Positions 11,453 through 24,230 are shown, counted from the stretch's first letter. The stretch is 64,000 nucleotides of DNA from Apostichopus japonicus (GCF_037975245.1 NC_092567.1:24730876-24794875), one strand, 5' to 3'. The notes: generated by a model from the letters alone, not told the origin. Numbers and translations are program-made.

Positions 11453-12905
11453 GAGTTACTTGAGTGACATTGAGTTACTTGCTGTGAGAGCTCGTCCTAG
11501 GTTTCTGCCCAGTAACATATCAAACATTACTATCTTAAATATGTACACTCGCCCTTCAGCAAACTTCACGGTTTCGAATGCCGGGTTGACAAAAAAATGC
11601 TATAACATCAATGTTAAAGGAGAATCCGCGTTCATATAACTTTATTGTTGGGGATCTCAACAGGGACCGATTACCATTCCTCGAAACAATGGTCTACAAC
11701 AACCTCGTAAATTTCGTCACCTTCCCAAGATCTTACACCATTTTGGATTGCATGTTAAAGGTTGGAGTTACTTCACTGCCAAGAAAATGCATCCTATATC
11801 TACATCAGATCATTTCAGTGTTCTAATTATGCCACGATACAAAGAACGTTATCGAGAAGTTCAAAAGATACCAAGACCAAAGGAAAGAGACACCAGGAAG
11901 AGTAATGTTGACAATTTACGAGTCATGTTGGATTCAACAGACTGGAGTGTTTTTACAGATACGTGTGACACACTAGATGAATTGACACAAGTAGTATCAT
12001 CTTACATCAATTTTACCACTGATATCTGCATCCCTTACAGGACAATGTCACACTCAGAAGTTATGAAGAGATTGCCAGCCGATGATAAGATCAAGCAGTT
12101 GGGAAGCAATTGATGATGGTGACACTGCTCTACGGAACAGGCTACTGAGACAAATCAATAAATATGTGTTCAAGAGGAGGAATGAATACTTCCAATAGGT
12201 AACAACAGACAAACAGTCTCTCTGGGATCTACCCAAATCAATACGGAAACCAGATGACCAGCATAGAAACTTGGTAAATGATGAGTTTGGCCAAACTTTA
12301 AGTCAACACCGGACGTTTTAATGATGCTTCGAGCAAAGATATTTCACTTATACTACCAGACCTATCAACTACTGACCACCAGTAATACAAGAGAAAGATG
12401 TAAAAAGACAATTTGGACTTGTTAAGATAGGAATTGCGTCTGGTTTTGATCAAACTCCCTGGTGGGTGTACAAGTATTGCTCTGAAGAATTAGCTGGCGT
12501 ATTTACTAATTTATATAATGTAAGTTTAAATGAGAATTAAATTCCGTCCCTATGGAAGCATGCTAAAACATCACCTGTGCCTAAAATCTCCATTCCAACA
12601 TCTGTAAACGATTTTAGACCAATTGACATGTCCAGTATTGGTTTTAACCGTTTGCAAAATTATTATTTCCATACTTGACGCAGGCCATCGTATCACACGG
12701 TGATAAAAATCAGTTTGCCAACAAAAAAGGCGTGTCCTGCACAGATGCTATATTTAAGCGCGTACATTGTGTTGCTTCTGGTTTTAATCAGAGTGACACA
12801 ACAGTCACTAAAGTTTTATTTTTAGATTTTTCAAGTGCTTTTAACTAAGGTTTTACCAAATCGTTTAATCCAAGGTTTGTGTATAGTTTTATCAAGAAGT
12901 TGTTA
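11453..12905 (+). mobile_element. LINE, 5' half (endonuclease and start of RT), plus strand
   Basis: Broken frames show endonuclease motifs NFIVGDLN (~11645) and a TSDHFSVL stretch (~11800), a linker (11830-12110), then RT-entry motifs: SGFDQTPWWVYKYCSEELA (~12430), KTSPVPKISIPTSVNDFRPI (~12570-12620) and KVLFLDFSSAFN (~12810-12845, RT motif A). The element stops at 12905 exactly where G2 block 2 begins. Together with the minus-strand half at 5897-7017 it accounts for a single CR1/Jockey-like LINE cut between RT motifs A and B. Several stops and shifts are present. Confidence 0.85.
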
Positions 12906-13049
12906 CTAAAGTATTTTAGTACACAAACAATACCGTAGTTCTGGCGTAGTCGATTTCAAGAGACAGTAATTTAGAGAAACTTTATGTCAAAGTTACCAGA
13001 TTCTAACTGACCAGAAACGTGATGAGTAAAAGCTCATGAACGTTCAGGT

Positions 13050-13130
13050 CCCCGTGTGACGTCATCGTGCGGAGTGTACTGCGAACGCGAAACAATAATA
13101 ATGGACTTTCCACGAACTTCTCGTAAGAAA
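13050..13130 (+). promoter_or_regulatory. Putative G2 promoter module with CRE
   Basis: GTGTGACGTCATCGTGCGGA followed by GTGTACTGCGAACGCGAAAC. The equivalent in copy 1 (~4000-4040) has one change in the palindrome (TGACGTAA). It lies about 260-330 bases upstream of the G2 start codon. It resembles the module at 10575-10620, suggesting shared regulation of cluster genes. Confidence 0.35.
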
Positions 13131-13379
13131 GTGACCTTTTTATGAACTCCATTCTTCCAATAAATATGCAGCTACGACAGAAAGAAATGGTTGTTAGAAT
13201 TGTTCACACAATGATTTACTTATTTTGGGTAGCCATTCTTCAATTAACAGTGTATTATGGTTAAACAACTGCCTCAACTTTCATATTTTGTAGGATTCGC
13301 TGGTGTTATAGGCCACTAGGCATACTTTGCCGTACGATATCGAGGTCTTCCCGCAATTGAAATGCATACCTTGTGAAAT

Positions 13380-13491
13380 ATGTCGACATCTCGGGTATTT
13401 CTTCATTTGTTGTCGCAATTAATCGTGTTTACAGTTACTTTCCAGCCAGTGGATGCAACATTAATCGAATCTACGAAACATAAAGCTTTGG
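13380..13491 (+). CDS. G2 copy 2: signal-peptide first exon
   Basis: Starts MSTSRVFLHLLSQLIVF and has the same 112-base length, phase-1 donor (GTATGTCTC) and residues VDATLIESTK as copy 1, with few substitutions. Read-through would give 113 residues (to 13721), ending in a basic stretch and then unremarkable sequence. I prefer the spliced interpretation because the donor is conserved while the read-through part differs in length between copies. No following exon was found before the next G1 unit. Confidence 0.45.
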
Positions 13492-13954
13492 GTATGTCTC
13501 TGTCTCACTGTCATAAAGTACGGCTTTCAGAAAGTCACAACTTCACGAGAGCAGAAAAACAAGCGAAGGGAACACCACGTAAAAAAAAAGTTTCGATAGA
13601 TTTCATATTCCATATACGAGTTTCAAAAGTTAATAAAAGGGAAATCTTTTACCGTCTGAGTACAATATATACATGCCTGCAATACATCATATCGTCCGTT
13701 CGTGTTAGTGTGTATCACTAACTTAGCTTTGTACGTATAGTGTTGTGTCGTTGGTTCTGCTAAAGAGAACTAAGTCACTCAGGGCATTGTGTGGCAGTGT
13801 ACAACTCTTTTGTAAAATGATCCTGTTTTACCCTGCACATACGTGGTAAATTACGGCTGAAGATAAATAATTGAGTATGCACATTAGAAAATCAAGGCAA
13901 TGGTGGCTACTGAGTTTAGGCATTTATCAAAATTAGGGAGATTTTACCTTAAGA

Positions 13955-14867
13955 CAGCGGCGTAACGATGAGTCTAGGGGCCCCTGGGTCCAGGGAAGGA
14001 AGGGCCCCCCTGGCTGCTGCGGAGAATCAACCGATGTGCGCGGAGCGCACATCACGAGCGCGGAGCGCGAAGTCCCAAAGGCGTGGGTCCAGGGAAGCTC
14101 TGGGGTTCTACAAGCTCTCTGGTGCAATCTAAGTCGTATATGGAACATTTCGTGGTGATTTTATCGACTGAGATTTTTGGGGAAATCTGCGTTCATAGAC
14201 ACATTTTTGATCCGCCTTGTCTGTCATACTGGGAACATGAAAAAAAAATGTGTTGCAAAGCTAGAATACATTAAGAGATTGAAAGGACAATAAGACCAAA
14301 TGACCAATGTCCAATTAACATAAACATGTATATTTCCACCCGTGGCGTAACTCCTGTGGACAAATGGTATCCAAGTTCCCAATAACTTGGAAAGGCTAGA
14401 GCTTGAATTTACTGAGGCATCGGCGATTTGGCCGATAGCTGAGGAAAGCATCAGCCAAAGGGGTTCAAAATATGCCAAATTTGTGTCATTTGGCCAGTTA
14501 TCGGCCAATGTCATGTGGCAACCCTGACCGCGAGCAAATTCATTGAAATTAGAGGCGCTGCTTCGCTATAATATGTACCAGCGTAGCCTATCAAGTTCCA
14601 GTGTGTACCTCGAGCTCTTGAGTCAGTCGTGCGGAAAGAAGGATACGAGATTTGCAGTTGCAGGGGCATATGATTTATGACGAACGTATTCACGCACAGA
14701 AAAATATGTCCATTGTCTCGTTTATAGTTTCTTTTCCAACGAAAACGTGCCGTTTAAAAAAAAAAAGGTACCCCTCTTCTAAGTTCTGTACATCAGTGCA
14801 GCGGGGGCCCCTTTGGTCGGGGGCCCCTGGGTTTGCCCCGTGCGAGCCCATAGGCGTTACGCCGCTG
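13955..14867. mobile_element. Non-autonomous hAT element
   Basis: Terminal inverted repeat CAGCGGCGTAACG at left and its exact complement at right, flanked by the perfect 8-bp duplication CCTTAAGA (13947-13954, 14868-14875). The 913-bp interior has no transposase frame. The uninterrupted site can be read at 19241 (ACCTTTAGAGTGCC). The 8-bp duplication and CAG termini are hallmarks of hAT. Confidence 0.93.
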
Positions 14868-16148
14868 CCTTAAGAGTGCCTCATGCGTAGACTATACGTG
14901 TTTGTGACAACAGATGAACGGGAGAGGGCTACGAGGAGGTGTAGAGGGGCGGTAGTCGAGCACTAAGTGCATGGATCATTTCAAACGATATAGCATGCAT
15001 GCCAAATATTTTAATGCATACTTTCAGTCTACCAAAAACGACGACCTACTCCATTTACAGCAGACGCGACTTATGGAAGTAATCGGACTGTGCGAAAATT
15101 ATCGATCAAGTATAGCCTAGTATTCGTCATACAGGTAAATAAAAAAAGTTTAAGCTCTTCGCCGGTTGACTAGATCACGTCTTCTCTCATCCCCAATGTC
15201 GAGTACAACCCGTCCGCATGAATCTGAATGGACATAATATGGCTAAGTGACATGAAAACAACGGTCAGCCTGGCATAAAGATACTGCTTATACCACCCAC
15301 AGACTGGAGTGTGACGCTAATTATGACCGGTTTTCGAAAAACTTTTTGTCCATGTTCTTATAATATGACTGCGTGCATATATCTGGGCCAACTATATTAA
15401 CGCGTAATCTCGAGGTTTCGAAGCAATGATGCAATGTTGACGATTTGCTATAAAATTACTCATCTGGTTATTTTACGAAATAAACAATAATTAAATGGAT
15501 AAAAAGGAGAGGGAAACAGTCAAATACCTACGAAATGTACCATAACTGTACTTCCGTTAGCTTGGAAGAATCCCGGTAGTAACTTTGTTAACCACTAATC
15601 TCTGCACTAACTTCAGTTTCCAGTGTTTCTCAACCTACTCCGCACATTGACGTCACGGGTGACCTGCAGTCACCAGAGCGCTTACGAAGTTTTGAGAAAG
15701 GAGCAAATTCCTTGTCCAAAAGTACTAGGTTTGATCAAGTTTTACCGAGTCCCATAAGAAAATAATACAATGTGCCTTACATCAATGGAAAGGTACAAGT
15801 GTAAAGATTCAATGTAACATAAATTTGAACGGATTAGAGGATGTCGAAAACCACCAGCTATGCATTTTAAAGGACACACAAAATCCTAAAATGGTCATTG
15901 CTCTGTCCTAGAGGTATTAAACTGCGTCGCACAACTTTCACAAATAGTAAAGACAAATCTTGCGTCTCAATTGTCGTTATGCTTTTATTTATTGATTACA
16001 ATGTTTACTTTGTAACACAAATAGGCTTTGAAAATTGTGCTCCAACCATGCCCTCATGAGAGTAAGTGTTTATAGATACATAATAATATATTAAATATGT
16101 TTGTGTGCGCGCGTGTGTGCCGGTATACATATGATAGCAAATCATAGA

Positions 16149-17365
16149 TTACATACACGGGTACCACAGAGACGTGGTGTAATTACCACCAAACTTCTCC
16201 GCACCGAATACAGTTATTGGTCCATCACCAAGTAGCATAAAATCACGAAATCCTTCAGTGATATTGGTTACTTCAAGAAACGACACTGCGCAGGCATGTT
16301 CGTCGGCTGATGCGTACTTCATACACACATTCGGGAGAGCACTTTCTATGTCTGGACGAAATCGATCCATAAGTGCACAGAAAGGAACTGCCTCGGGTAT
16401 TGAAGTGCACGTGGTTGAGGCGCAAAAGTCGAGACCCGGGCTATGGGATCCAATACCAAAATCGACCAGGACGACGTCATCAATTTCTTCACGGACGATT
16501 GACGTTGGTTCAATACAAGGCATCGTTACTGTGAACTCTATCTTTATTTCCTCTCCTTGATCTCTTAAGAGTACGGACGATTCACTGATGGTCAATTCCT
16601 CGACATTTCGAAAAGGGTACAATATGTTTGCTATGGGTAGGGCCTGATCATTATCATTCTGTTGGTACAGCTGCGCCAGTGATAAGTCGTAATGGGGCGG
16701 TCCGCAGACGGTGTTGGATAAGAAAGGAATGACAACATAAAAAGATGGAACTGTTGGCGAAATAGCAAATTCTTCCAACAGATCAACCGTCTTTGCGTCA
16801 CCAAAATCAATGTAAATAACATGTTGTCCATCATCTAGGTGTGGAAAGACTGGAGTCGCAGGAACGTACAGTTGTGGTGCTGAAGAAGAGAAGGCAATAT
16901 TCATCACGGTATAAAAAACCAGAAGAAGATTATTATTATTATTTATAGACACCATTTGACTTTCACATATAGTCATATTGTTTTTGAAATAATAGTGGAA
17001 TATTTTACCGTCACGATTGTAACATTTTACTAACATTCATTCACGTTACTATCATGGTAACCTAATCTACGGACAGTGTTTGTAAAGACGTTGTCATGTG
17101 TAAAACTACAGCCTGTAATTAAATTTCCATTGACCCTCCCACTACTACCACCAAAAATAAAAACAAGTACCGGAGAATATTTACCTCCAGGTGAAGCCTG
17201 CGCATACGTATCGAGTCTTGCCTGGACTGTTGCCGCATCCACTACGATATAAAACCCGACACCATTCCACCTCAAACGTGCAACTTCTACCTCTGTTGAA
17301 ACGAACTCAGCGGTTGCCAACAGTATCAACAAGGCGAAATTCATCATCAATTTAGCATTTGTCAT
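16149..17365 (-). CDS. G1 copy C: secreted eight-cysteine protein (two exons)
   Basis: Exon 1 is 17365-17185 and exon 2 is 16879-16149, 181 and 731 bases, joined in phase 1 for 303 residues. It has the same signal peptide, eight cysteines and NIT/NYT sequons. Differences from copy A include LRWNG for LKWNG in exon 1, LLEEF for LSEEF, MKYAS for TKYAS and GGNYT for VGNYT. It carries the DVVLVDFGIG version of the variable loop. The possible upstream in-frame ATG of A and D is absent, supporting MTNAK as the start. The frame is intact. Confidence 0.75.
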
Positions 17366-17630
17366 CTTCTTTCGTATATTACTCAAGTATAAGCACAACC
17401 GACAAAGAAATACTGAAAATATCAAGTTCTGCAAATTGTGACTTCGCTTCGGCTTTTCCGTCAACGGTTGCTCCGTGTCTTTCAACGACAAAGTTGAATT
17501 TGAAATATAATATAAATATATCGGAGAAAAGCTACACCTCCGCACAAACTGACAGTCACTTGATGATGTTATTCGACGAGTTTGTACCAGCACTTTGTAT
17601 TTTAGCCTGTGCATTGAAGCGCAATGGGTA

Positions 17631-17797
17631 CGGTGGCTCAAAAGGGACATAGGAAACAAAAAAAATAGTGTCCTCAAATCTCAACATTTTGAAATAAAAA
17701 GTCAGAAATTTGAGATAAAATTTTGACTTTAAAAGACAAAAATGTTTATATTTTGGGACACTTATTTTTCCTTTCCTATGTCTCCAATAAGCCACTG
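17631..17797. mobile_element. TA-flanked MITE in the G1 5' flank (unit C)
   Basis: 167-bp orthologous copy of the element at 2507-2674, flanked by TA. Its internal A/T-rich palindromic stretch (AAATTTGAGATAAAATTTTG-like) is nearly the same as in unit A. Confidence 0.65.
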
Positions 17798-18591
17798 TAC
17801 ATCGGTTTCTCTGACCTGGGATAAATCTCGAGAGTACTTAGTGTTTTAAGGGCTTTAATATAATCATACATACATATGCTGAAGTCACGAAACTGGATTA
17901 AATAAATTAAACTTAAATAGATACGAGAGAAGTTACTCCTTCTTACTCGTCTTTCAGTACCTGCACATGTTCCAAAATAGACGCTGGCAAAATTACTTCA
18001 GATCTGGATGCACTAGTATGTCCATTCGTTTGTGACATTAAAAAAGTATAATAACTCCACCATTTGAAATGTTTATACTAAGAATACCTTGTTCTTTTTC
18101 TCATATTTCCCAAGCCGCATAGTTTATCCCCAAGCACCATGTTGTATTACACTGACCACACCTTCCCTCACCGCTACCCCACCTCTTCTAGTCAGGTCTG
18201 GTTGCTGTCAGAAAGGTACAACAAGCATGAAAACCGGGAAGGGTCTACGACGGTACATATTAGCGTAAAATGTTTTCAATTTAGGAAACAGAATGGGAAT
18301 CCATTATTTGTATCCATTTAGGGTGCAATTAAGGAATCCATTGAAGTGAGCAGATTGTAAAACTGTAAACTTGGTGTACCGTCCTCAATTATTTAACTTT
18401 CATCTAACAAGGCACTACGTTTAATTTTAGATTGTTTCTGTTAAATTCTTGTTACCAAAAGCCGGGTGCATTTTGTCACAAATATTCAACATTGTATTTT
18501 TTTTCAAGGGGATTGTACTTTTAGGGAAGAGATTAAGTTGTAATGGTACCTCTGTTTGTCTTTTTGTTTCAATTATTTTTGTTGTTCATAA

Positions 18592-18924
18592 ATGGTTGAC
18601 TATTTCGTCGCGGTATCTGAAAACGCGGCGAGGCGGATGTTTACGATGGATGTATACTGTTATGACCAATTAATACATGGAATAAAATATATGAAAGGGC
18701 GGTCAAGTTATACTCCTTATCGGCTTACAACTATGAATGCATTTTTAGATTGTTTTTCAATGATTTATTTTTTTATTTTTAACAATATTGCTAATAAATT
18801 AGTACAGTTTATTTGTGCAGCATCATTGGAAAACAATCTAGTTTGGCTCAGAGCCGTAGATAGATATACACGGCTATGCTTCGGCTATAGAGCGCCATCA
18901 CCTTCCTATACTATATTGGACTAA
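18592..18924 (+). CDS. Doubtful 110-residue open frame in the unit C 5' flank
   Basis: Starts MVDYFVAVSENAARRMF and extends the frame seen at 3465-3674 in unit A. It is antisense to G1, with no domain, signal peptide or splice evidence. It may be chance; only transcript data could raise this call. Confidence 0.15.
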   Translation: MVDYFVAVSENAARRMFTMDVYCYDQLIHGIKYMKGRSSYTPYRLTTMNAFLDCFSMIYFFIFNNIANKLVQFICAASLENNLVWLRAVDRYTRLCFGYRAPSPSYTILD

Positions 18925-18964
18925 AATGCATAGCTAGAGGCAAAACTAATCCTTTTTGGCTCAT

Positions 18965-19240
18965 ACTAAATCCTGCAATACATATCGTCCGTTCGTGTTA
19001 GTGTGCATCACTAACTTAGCTCCGTGCGTATAGTGTTGTGTCGTTGGTTATGCTAAAGAGAACTAAGTCACCCAGGGCATTGTGTGGCAGTGTACAACTA
19101 ATTTGTAAAATGATCCTTGTTTACCCTGCACCTACGTAGTAAATCACGGATGATGATAAATAATTGAGTATGCACATTAGAATAACAAGGCAATCGTGGC
19201 TACTGAGTTTAGGCATACATAAAAATTAGGGAGATCTTAC
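18965..19240 (+). repeat. G2 block remnant that lost the G2 exon
   Basis: After ACTAAA the sequence jumps to TCCTGCAATACATATCGTCC, the tail part of the block (compare 13676-13946). About 770 bases with the promoter and the G2 exon are missing. It therefore marks a G2 deletion between units C and D. Confidence 0.8.
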
Positions 19241-20287
19241 CTTTAGAGTGCCTCATGCGTAGACTATACGTGTTTGTGTCGACAGATGAACGGGAGGGGG
19301 CTACGAGGAGGGGCAGGGGGACGGTAGTCGAGTACGAAGTGGCATGGATCATTTCAAACGATTTAGCATGTATGCCAAATATTTTAATGCATACTTTCAG
19401 CCTACCAAACACGACGACTTACTCCATTTACAGCAGACGCGACTTATGGAAGTAATCGGACTGTGGGAAAAGTATCGATCAAGTATAGCCTAGTAGTCTT
19501 ACTACCGGTAAAATAAAATAGTTTAAGCTCTTCGCTGGTTGACTAGATCACGTCTTCTCTCATCCCCAATGTCTACAACCCGTCCGCATGAATCTGAATG
19601 GACCTAGATATGGCTAAGTGACATGAAAACAACGGTCGGCCTGTCATGAAAGATACTGCTTATACCACCCACAGACTGGAATGTGACGTTAATTATGACC
19701 GGTTGTCGAAAAACTTTTTTCTCCATGTTCTTATAATATGACTGCGTGCATATATTTGGACCTACTATATTAACGCGTAATCTCGGGGTTTCGAAGCAAT
19801 GATGCAATGATGTCGAGTTGCTATAATAAAGTAACTCATCTTGTTATCTTAAAATTCCTTTTTCCAAAAGTGTTAGGTTTGATCAAATTTTACCGAGTCC
19901 CATAAGAAAGTAATACAATGTGCCATACATCAATGGAAAGGTACAAGTGTAACGAATCAATGTAACATTAATTTGAACGGATTAGAGGATGTCGAAAACC
20001 ACCAGCTATGCATTTTAAAGGACACACAAAATCGTCATTGCTCTGTCCTAGAGGTATTAAACTACGTTGCACAACTTCCACAAATAGTAAAGACAATTCT
20101 TACGTCTCAATTGTCGATATGCTTTTATTTATTGTTTACAATGTTTACTTTGTAACACAAATAGGCTTTGAAAATGGTGCTCCAACCATGCCCTAATGAG
20201 AGCAGTTGTTTATATAGATATTAATAATATATTCAATGTGCTTGAGTGCGCGTGTGTTCCGGTATACATATGATAACACATCATAGA

Positions 20288-21517
20288 TTACATACACGGG
20301 TACCACAGAGACGTGGTGTAATTACCAACAAACTTCTCCGCACCGAAAACAGTTATTGGACCATCACCAAGTAGCATAAAATCACGAAATCCTTCTGTGA
20401 TATTGGTTACTTCAAGAAATGATACTGCGCAGGCATGTTCGTCGGCTGATGCGTACTTCGTACACACATTCGGGAGAGCACTTTCTATGTCTGGACGAAA
20501 TCGATCCATAAGTGCACAGAAAGGAACTGCATCGGGTATTGAAGTACACGTGGTTGAGGCGCAAAAGTCGAGACCCGGGCTATGGGATCCAAAAAACCAA
20601 TTGCCCAGGACGAGGTCATCAATTTCTTCACGGACGATTGACGTTGGTTCAATACAAGGCATCGTTACTGAGAACTCTATCTTTATTTCCTCTCCTTGAT
20701 CTCGTAAGAGTACGGACGATTCACTGATGGTCAATTCCTCGACATTTCGAAAAGGGTACAATATGTTTGCTATGGGTAGGGCCTGATCATTATCATTCTG
20801 TTGGTACAGCTGCGCCAGTGATAAGTCGTAATGGGGCGGTCCGCAGACGGTGTTGGATAAGAAAGGAATGACAACATAAAAAGATGGAACTGTTGGCGAA
20901 ATAGCAAATTCTTCCGACAGATCAACCGTCTTTGCGTCACCAAAATCAATGTAAATAACATGTTGTCCATCATCTAGGTGTGGAAAGACTGGAGTCGCAG
21001 GAACGTACAGTCGTGGTGCTGATAAAGAGAAGGCAATATGCACTACGGTCAAAAAGCAGATTATTATAATTATTTATAGACACCATTTGACTTTCACATG
21101 TAGCCATATTGTTTTTGAAATAATAGTGGAATATTTTACCGTCACGATTGTAACATTTTACTAACATTCATTCAAGTTACTATGGTAACCTAATCTACGG
21201 ACAATGTTTGTAAAGACGTTGTCATGGGTAACACCTTGACACCAATGCAATAATACAGCTGTAATTTAATTTCCCTTGTCCCCCCCCCCGCCCCCACCAC
21301 TACCACAAAAAAAAACAAGTACCGGAGAATCTTTACCTCCAGGTGAAGCCTGCGCATACGTATCGAGTCTTGCCTGGACTGTTGCCGCATCCACTACGAT
21401 GTAAAACCCGACACCATTCCACTTTAAACGTGAAACTTCTACCTCTGTGTGAACGAACTCAGCGGTTGCCAACAGTATCAACAAGGCGAAATTCATCATC
21501 AATTTAGCATTTGTCAT
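20288..21517 (-). CDS. G1 copy D: secreted eight-cysteine protein (two exons)
   Basis: Exon 1 is 21517-21337 and exon 2 is 21018-20288, phase-1 junction, 303 residues, frame intact. Exon 1 has EFVHTEVEV in place of EFVSTEVEV. The acceptor is TTTATCAG. The 3' half of exon 2 is nearly identical to copy A, but the loop reads DLVLGNWFFG as in copy B. This mosaic indicates conversion or crossing over between copies. The signal peptide, cysteines and sequons are as in the other copies. Confidence 0.75.
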
Positions 21518-21783
21518 CTTTTTTCGTATATTACTCAAGTATAAGCAAAGCCGACAAAGAAATACTGAAATTATCAATTTCAATCTGCAAATTGTGACTT
21601 CGCTTCGGGTTTTCCGTCAACGGTTGCTCCGTGTCTTTCAACGACAAAGCTGAATTTGAAATATTAATATATCGGAGAAAAGCTCCTCCTCCCCACGAAC
21701 TGACAGTCACTTGATGACGTCGTTATTCAACAAGTTTTAACCAGCACTTTCTATTTTAGCCTATGCATGGAAGGGCATGGGTA

Positions 21784-22007
21784 CGGTGGCTCAATGGGGA
21801 CAAAAAAAGTCCTCAAATCACAAAATTTATACTTTTTATGTCAAAATCTTGACATTTTATCTCAACATTTTGGTTTTTTTTGGTCAAAATTTTGAGATAA
21901 AATGTAAACTTTTGAAATTAAATATCACAATTTTGACTGTAAAAGACTAAATGTTGATATTTGGGGTCATTTTCCCCCGTCTTTCCTATGTCTCTAATAA
22001 GACACCG
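21784..22007. mobile_element. TA-flanked MITE in the G1 5' flank (unit D)
   Basis: Orthologous to 2507-2674 but longer (224 bp), with an expanded A/T palindromic interior (several AAAATTTTGAGATAAAATG-like segments). The left end CGGTGGCTCAATGGGGAC and the right end are partly decayed. Confidence 0.55.
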
Positions 22008-22339
22008 TATGCATGAGTTTATGTGACCTGGAATAAACCACGAAAGTACCTCGTGTTTGAAGGGTTCAAATTTAACGATATATATTTATGAAATGGGTTC
22101 ATATGGCATAGATGCATACTCGAGATACTGAATAGGAGTTTCTTGGATGTCATTTCTGGGATAATAAAGACTTGTACCCCCTTCCCTCCCTTCTCCCCCA
22201 ACCCCAGCCTAAAATAGAAAATTGACAGTACACTTTTCAGTGTAACCCTACCCTCCTTATTCCCCCAACTATAAACCAGAAAGCCAGTGGGCTTATTGTG
22301 GTTCCTTGACAAATTGAGATTATAATCCCACGCTTTCGT

Positions 22340-24230
22340 CATTGTTGATTAAATTGATCAGCAAGGTTCCTTCACTGACTGTGGACCTACCTACTAAATA
22401 TGTTAACTAACAATGTTTACAAGTTATTTTTAGCAAAAATCAACTCAAGCCCCTGCCCCCTAATAAATGTGCATAACATCACATTGAACATACATTATCA
22501 TGTACCCGCTATCTACCAACACCTTCACACAAAGTATGATTCAATTCTGAAAATGTTTACATTTGACCCTGTGACCTCATTAATATTTTTGAGATGAGCA
22601 CCAAAATCACAGGGCTCTTGTACTCACTATGGCGCATATATGTACCAAGTATGTCCTCAATCCAACTCTACGTTGCTCAGTTACCGTGTTTACAAGTTAT
22701 TTTAGTGAATATAAACTTAAGCCCCGCCCCTGATAAATATGCATAATATCAACTTGAACATAGGTTACCATGTACCCACTAGCTACCAAAACATTAATAC
22801 TAAGTATGAATAAATTCGAACTTTTGTTTGCGGAGCACCAAAATCAATAGGGTTCATCTACTTACTATGGCGCATTTACGTACCAAGTATGATTTCAATC
22901 CAACTTTGTTGTTGTTCAGTTACTGTGTTAACAAGCTATTTTAGTGAAATATGCCTAATATCAACTTGAACATATATCACCATGTACCTGCTATCAACCA
23001 ACATATTAATACCAAATTTAAATACATTCTGACTTGGTTGTGGAGTTATTAGCATTTGAAGATTTTTACGTTTGACCCCGTGACCTCATTATTATTCATG
23101 AGATGAGTACCAAAATCAACAGGGTTGATCTACTCACATTTTTGATCGGTGAGACGTGAATACAAACTATAAAAATTCAAACATTTTTTTCTTTTCCCAT
23201 TTCCCCCCCCCCCAAAAAAAAATACCAGTTTTTTAACATTAATTGACATTTGGTGACCTCGGATCACATGACCATTAAGTTTGAAAATAATCCCCTATAC
23301 CATTTGCAACTTGTCCAAAAATATCAACTATGTCACACCTTGGCACTGGGAGTTTTTGCATTAAATGTCTGAAAATTAACTTTGACCTCATATAACTTCA
23401 CACACAAAGCACACCCGGGTGTCAACCCATTGACATTTTTGATCGGAAGGTACCTTGATATCCAAATCTAGCATCAAAACCAAACATTTTCTTTTTTGCC
23501 AAAATATGCACATTTTTCCTAATGTGACCTTTGACCTTGGTTTCAGATGTAGTTTGATATCCTGATTCCAAAAAACAACACGACAACTCTGTACATCCAT
23601 CATAACTCCGACCGAAAACGTTGACCCCATATAACTTCGCACATGAATGTCACACGGGGTCAACCTATTGGCATTTATGATCAGAAGGTACTGCACCTTT
23701 GAAATCTGAAAATAGTATCGAAACTGTAAAAATCCCCAAAACACTTAAAGGCCACCAGAGGTCAAATTGAGGTCAAGGGTCACCCAGATGCGGGTCGACA
23801 ATTGGATTACATTGAAGCAACTCCCAACCCTAACAGACAATTCATTCTCAAGTTATCGTAAAAATACCAGTTTTTTTATCATTGACCTTTGGTGACCTTG
23901 GATCACATGAATGTTAAGTTTGAAAATATTTCCCTGTACCATTCACAACTTGTCCCAAAATATAAACCGTGTCACACCTTGGCATTGGGAGTTATTGCAG
24001 TTTTAATATTTTCGTTTTTTGGACCATAACTGACCTTTGTGGGCACCAAAAACAATAGGGCACACCTTCTCCATATGGCGGATCTATAGTCCAAGTTTGG
24101 CCTCAATCCAACTTTCCCTTATGGAGATAGAGCGTACCCAAGCAAGTGTCACAGATGCACACACAGACACACACGCCAACCTGACTAAATAGGTTCCTTT
24201 TGCTAAAGCAAGGAACCATTATTAGGCCAT
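22340..24230. repeat. Complex interspersed repeat with reiterated modules
   Basis: Modules of about 240-280 bases recur at ~22410, ~22690 and ~22928, with related pieces to ~24110. Shared strings include ATGTACCCGCTATCTACCAA, CACCAAAATCA, CACTATGGCGCAT, CCAAGTATG and CAATCCAACT. From ~23200 the DNA is rich in TTTGACCT and GTGACCTTTGACC. The right end is a hairpin, GGTTCCTTTTGCTAAAGCAAGGAACC-type (24191-24216); AAGGTTCCTT also occurs at ~22365. No coding capacity was seen. It is a non-coding interspersed repeat, class unassigned. Confidence 0.6.

Larger units (their letters stand above)
12906..13954 (+). repeat. G2 block, copy 2
   Basis: Matches 3854-4661 plus 5774-5896 in the same orientation. 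It contains the promoter-like stretch with TGACGTCA (~13060), the G2 exon (13380-13491) and an uninterrupted tail from about 13676, ending with TTACCTTAAGA at the hAT insertion. Confidence 0.85.
14868..18964 (-). repeat. Duplicated unit C
   Basis: Full-length unit from CTCATGCGTAGAC (~14880) to GGCTCAT (18964). It contains a G1 gene on the minus strand and keeps the CRE-containing 3'-flank stretch (about 15590-15670) that A and D lack. Its 5' flank (17366-18964) matches unit A closely. Confidence 0.9.
19241..22090 (-). repeat. Duplicated unit D (5' flank truncated)
   Basis: The first ~1.35 kb (19241-20589) is almost identical to unit A. From the exon 2 loop onward it diverges from A. Similarity to other units fades near 22090, where unrelated repeat DNA starts, so the outer ~1.8 kb of the unit is lacking. 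Confidence 0.85.
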
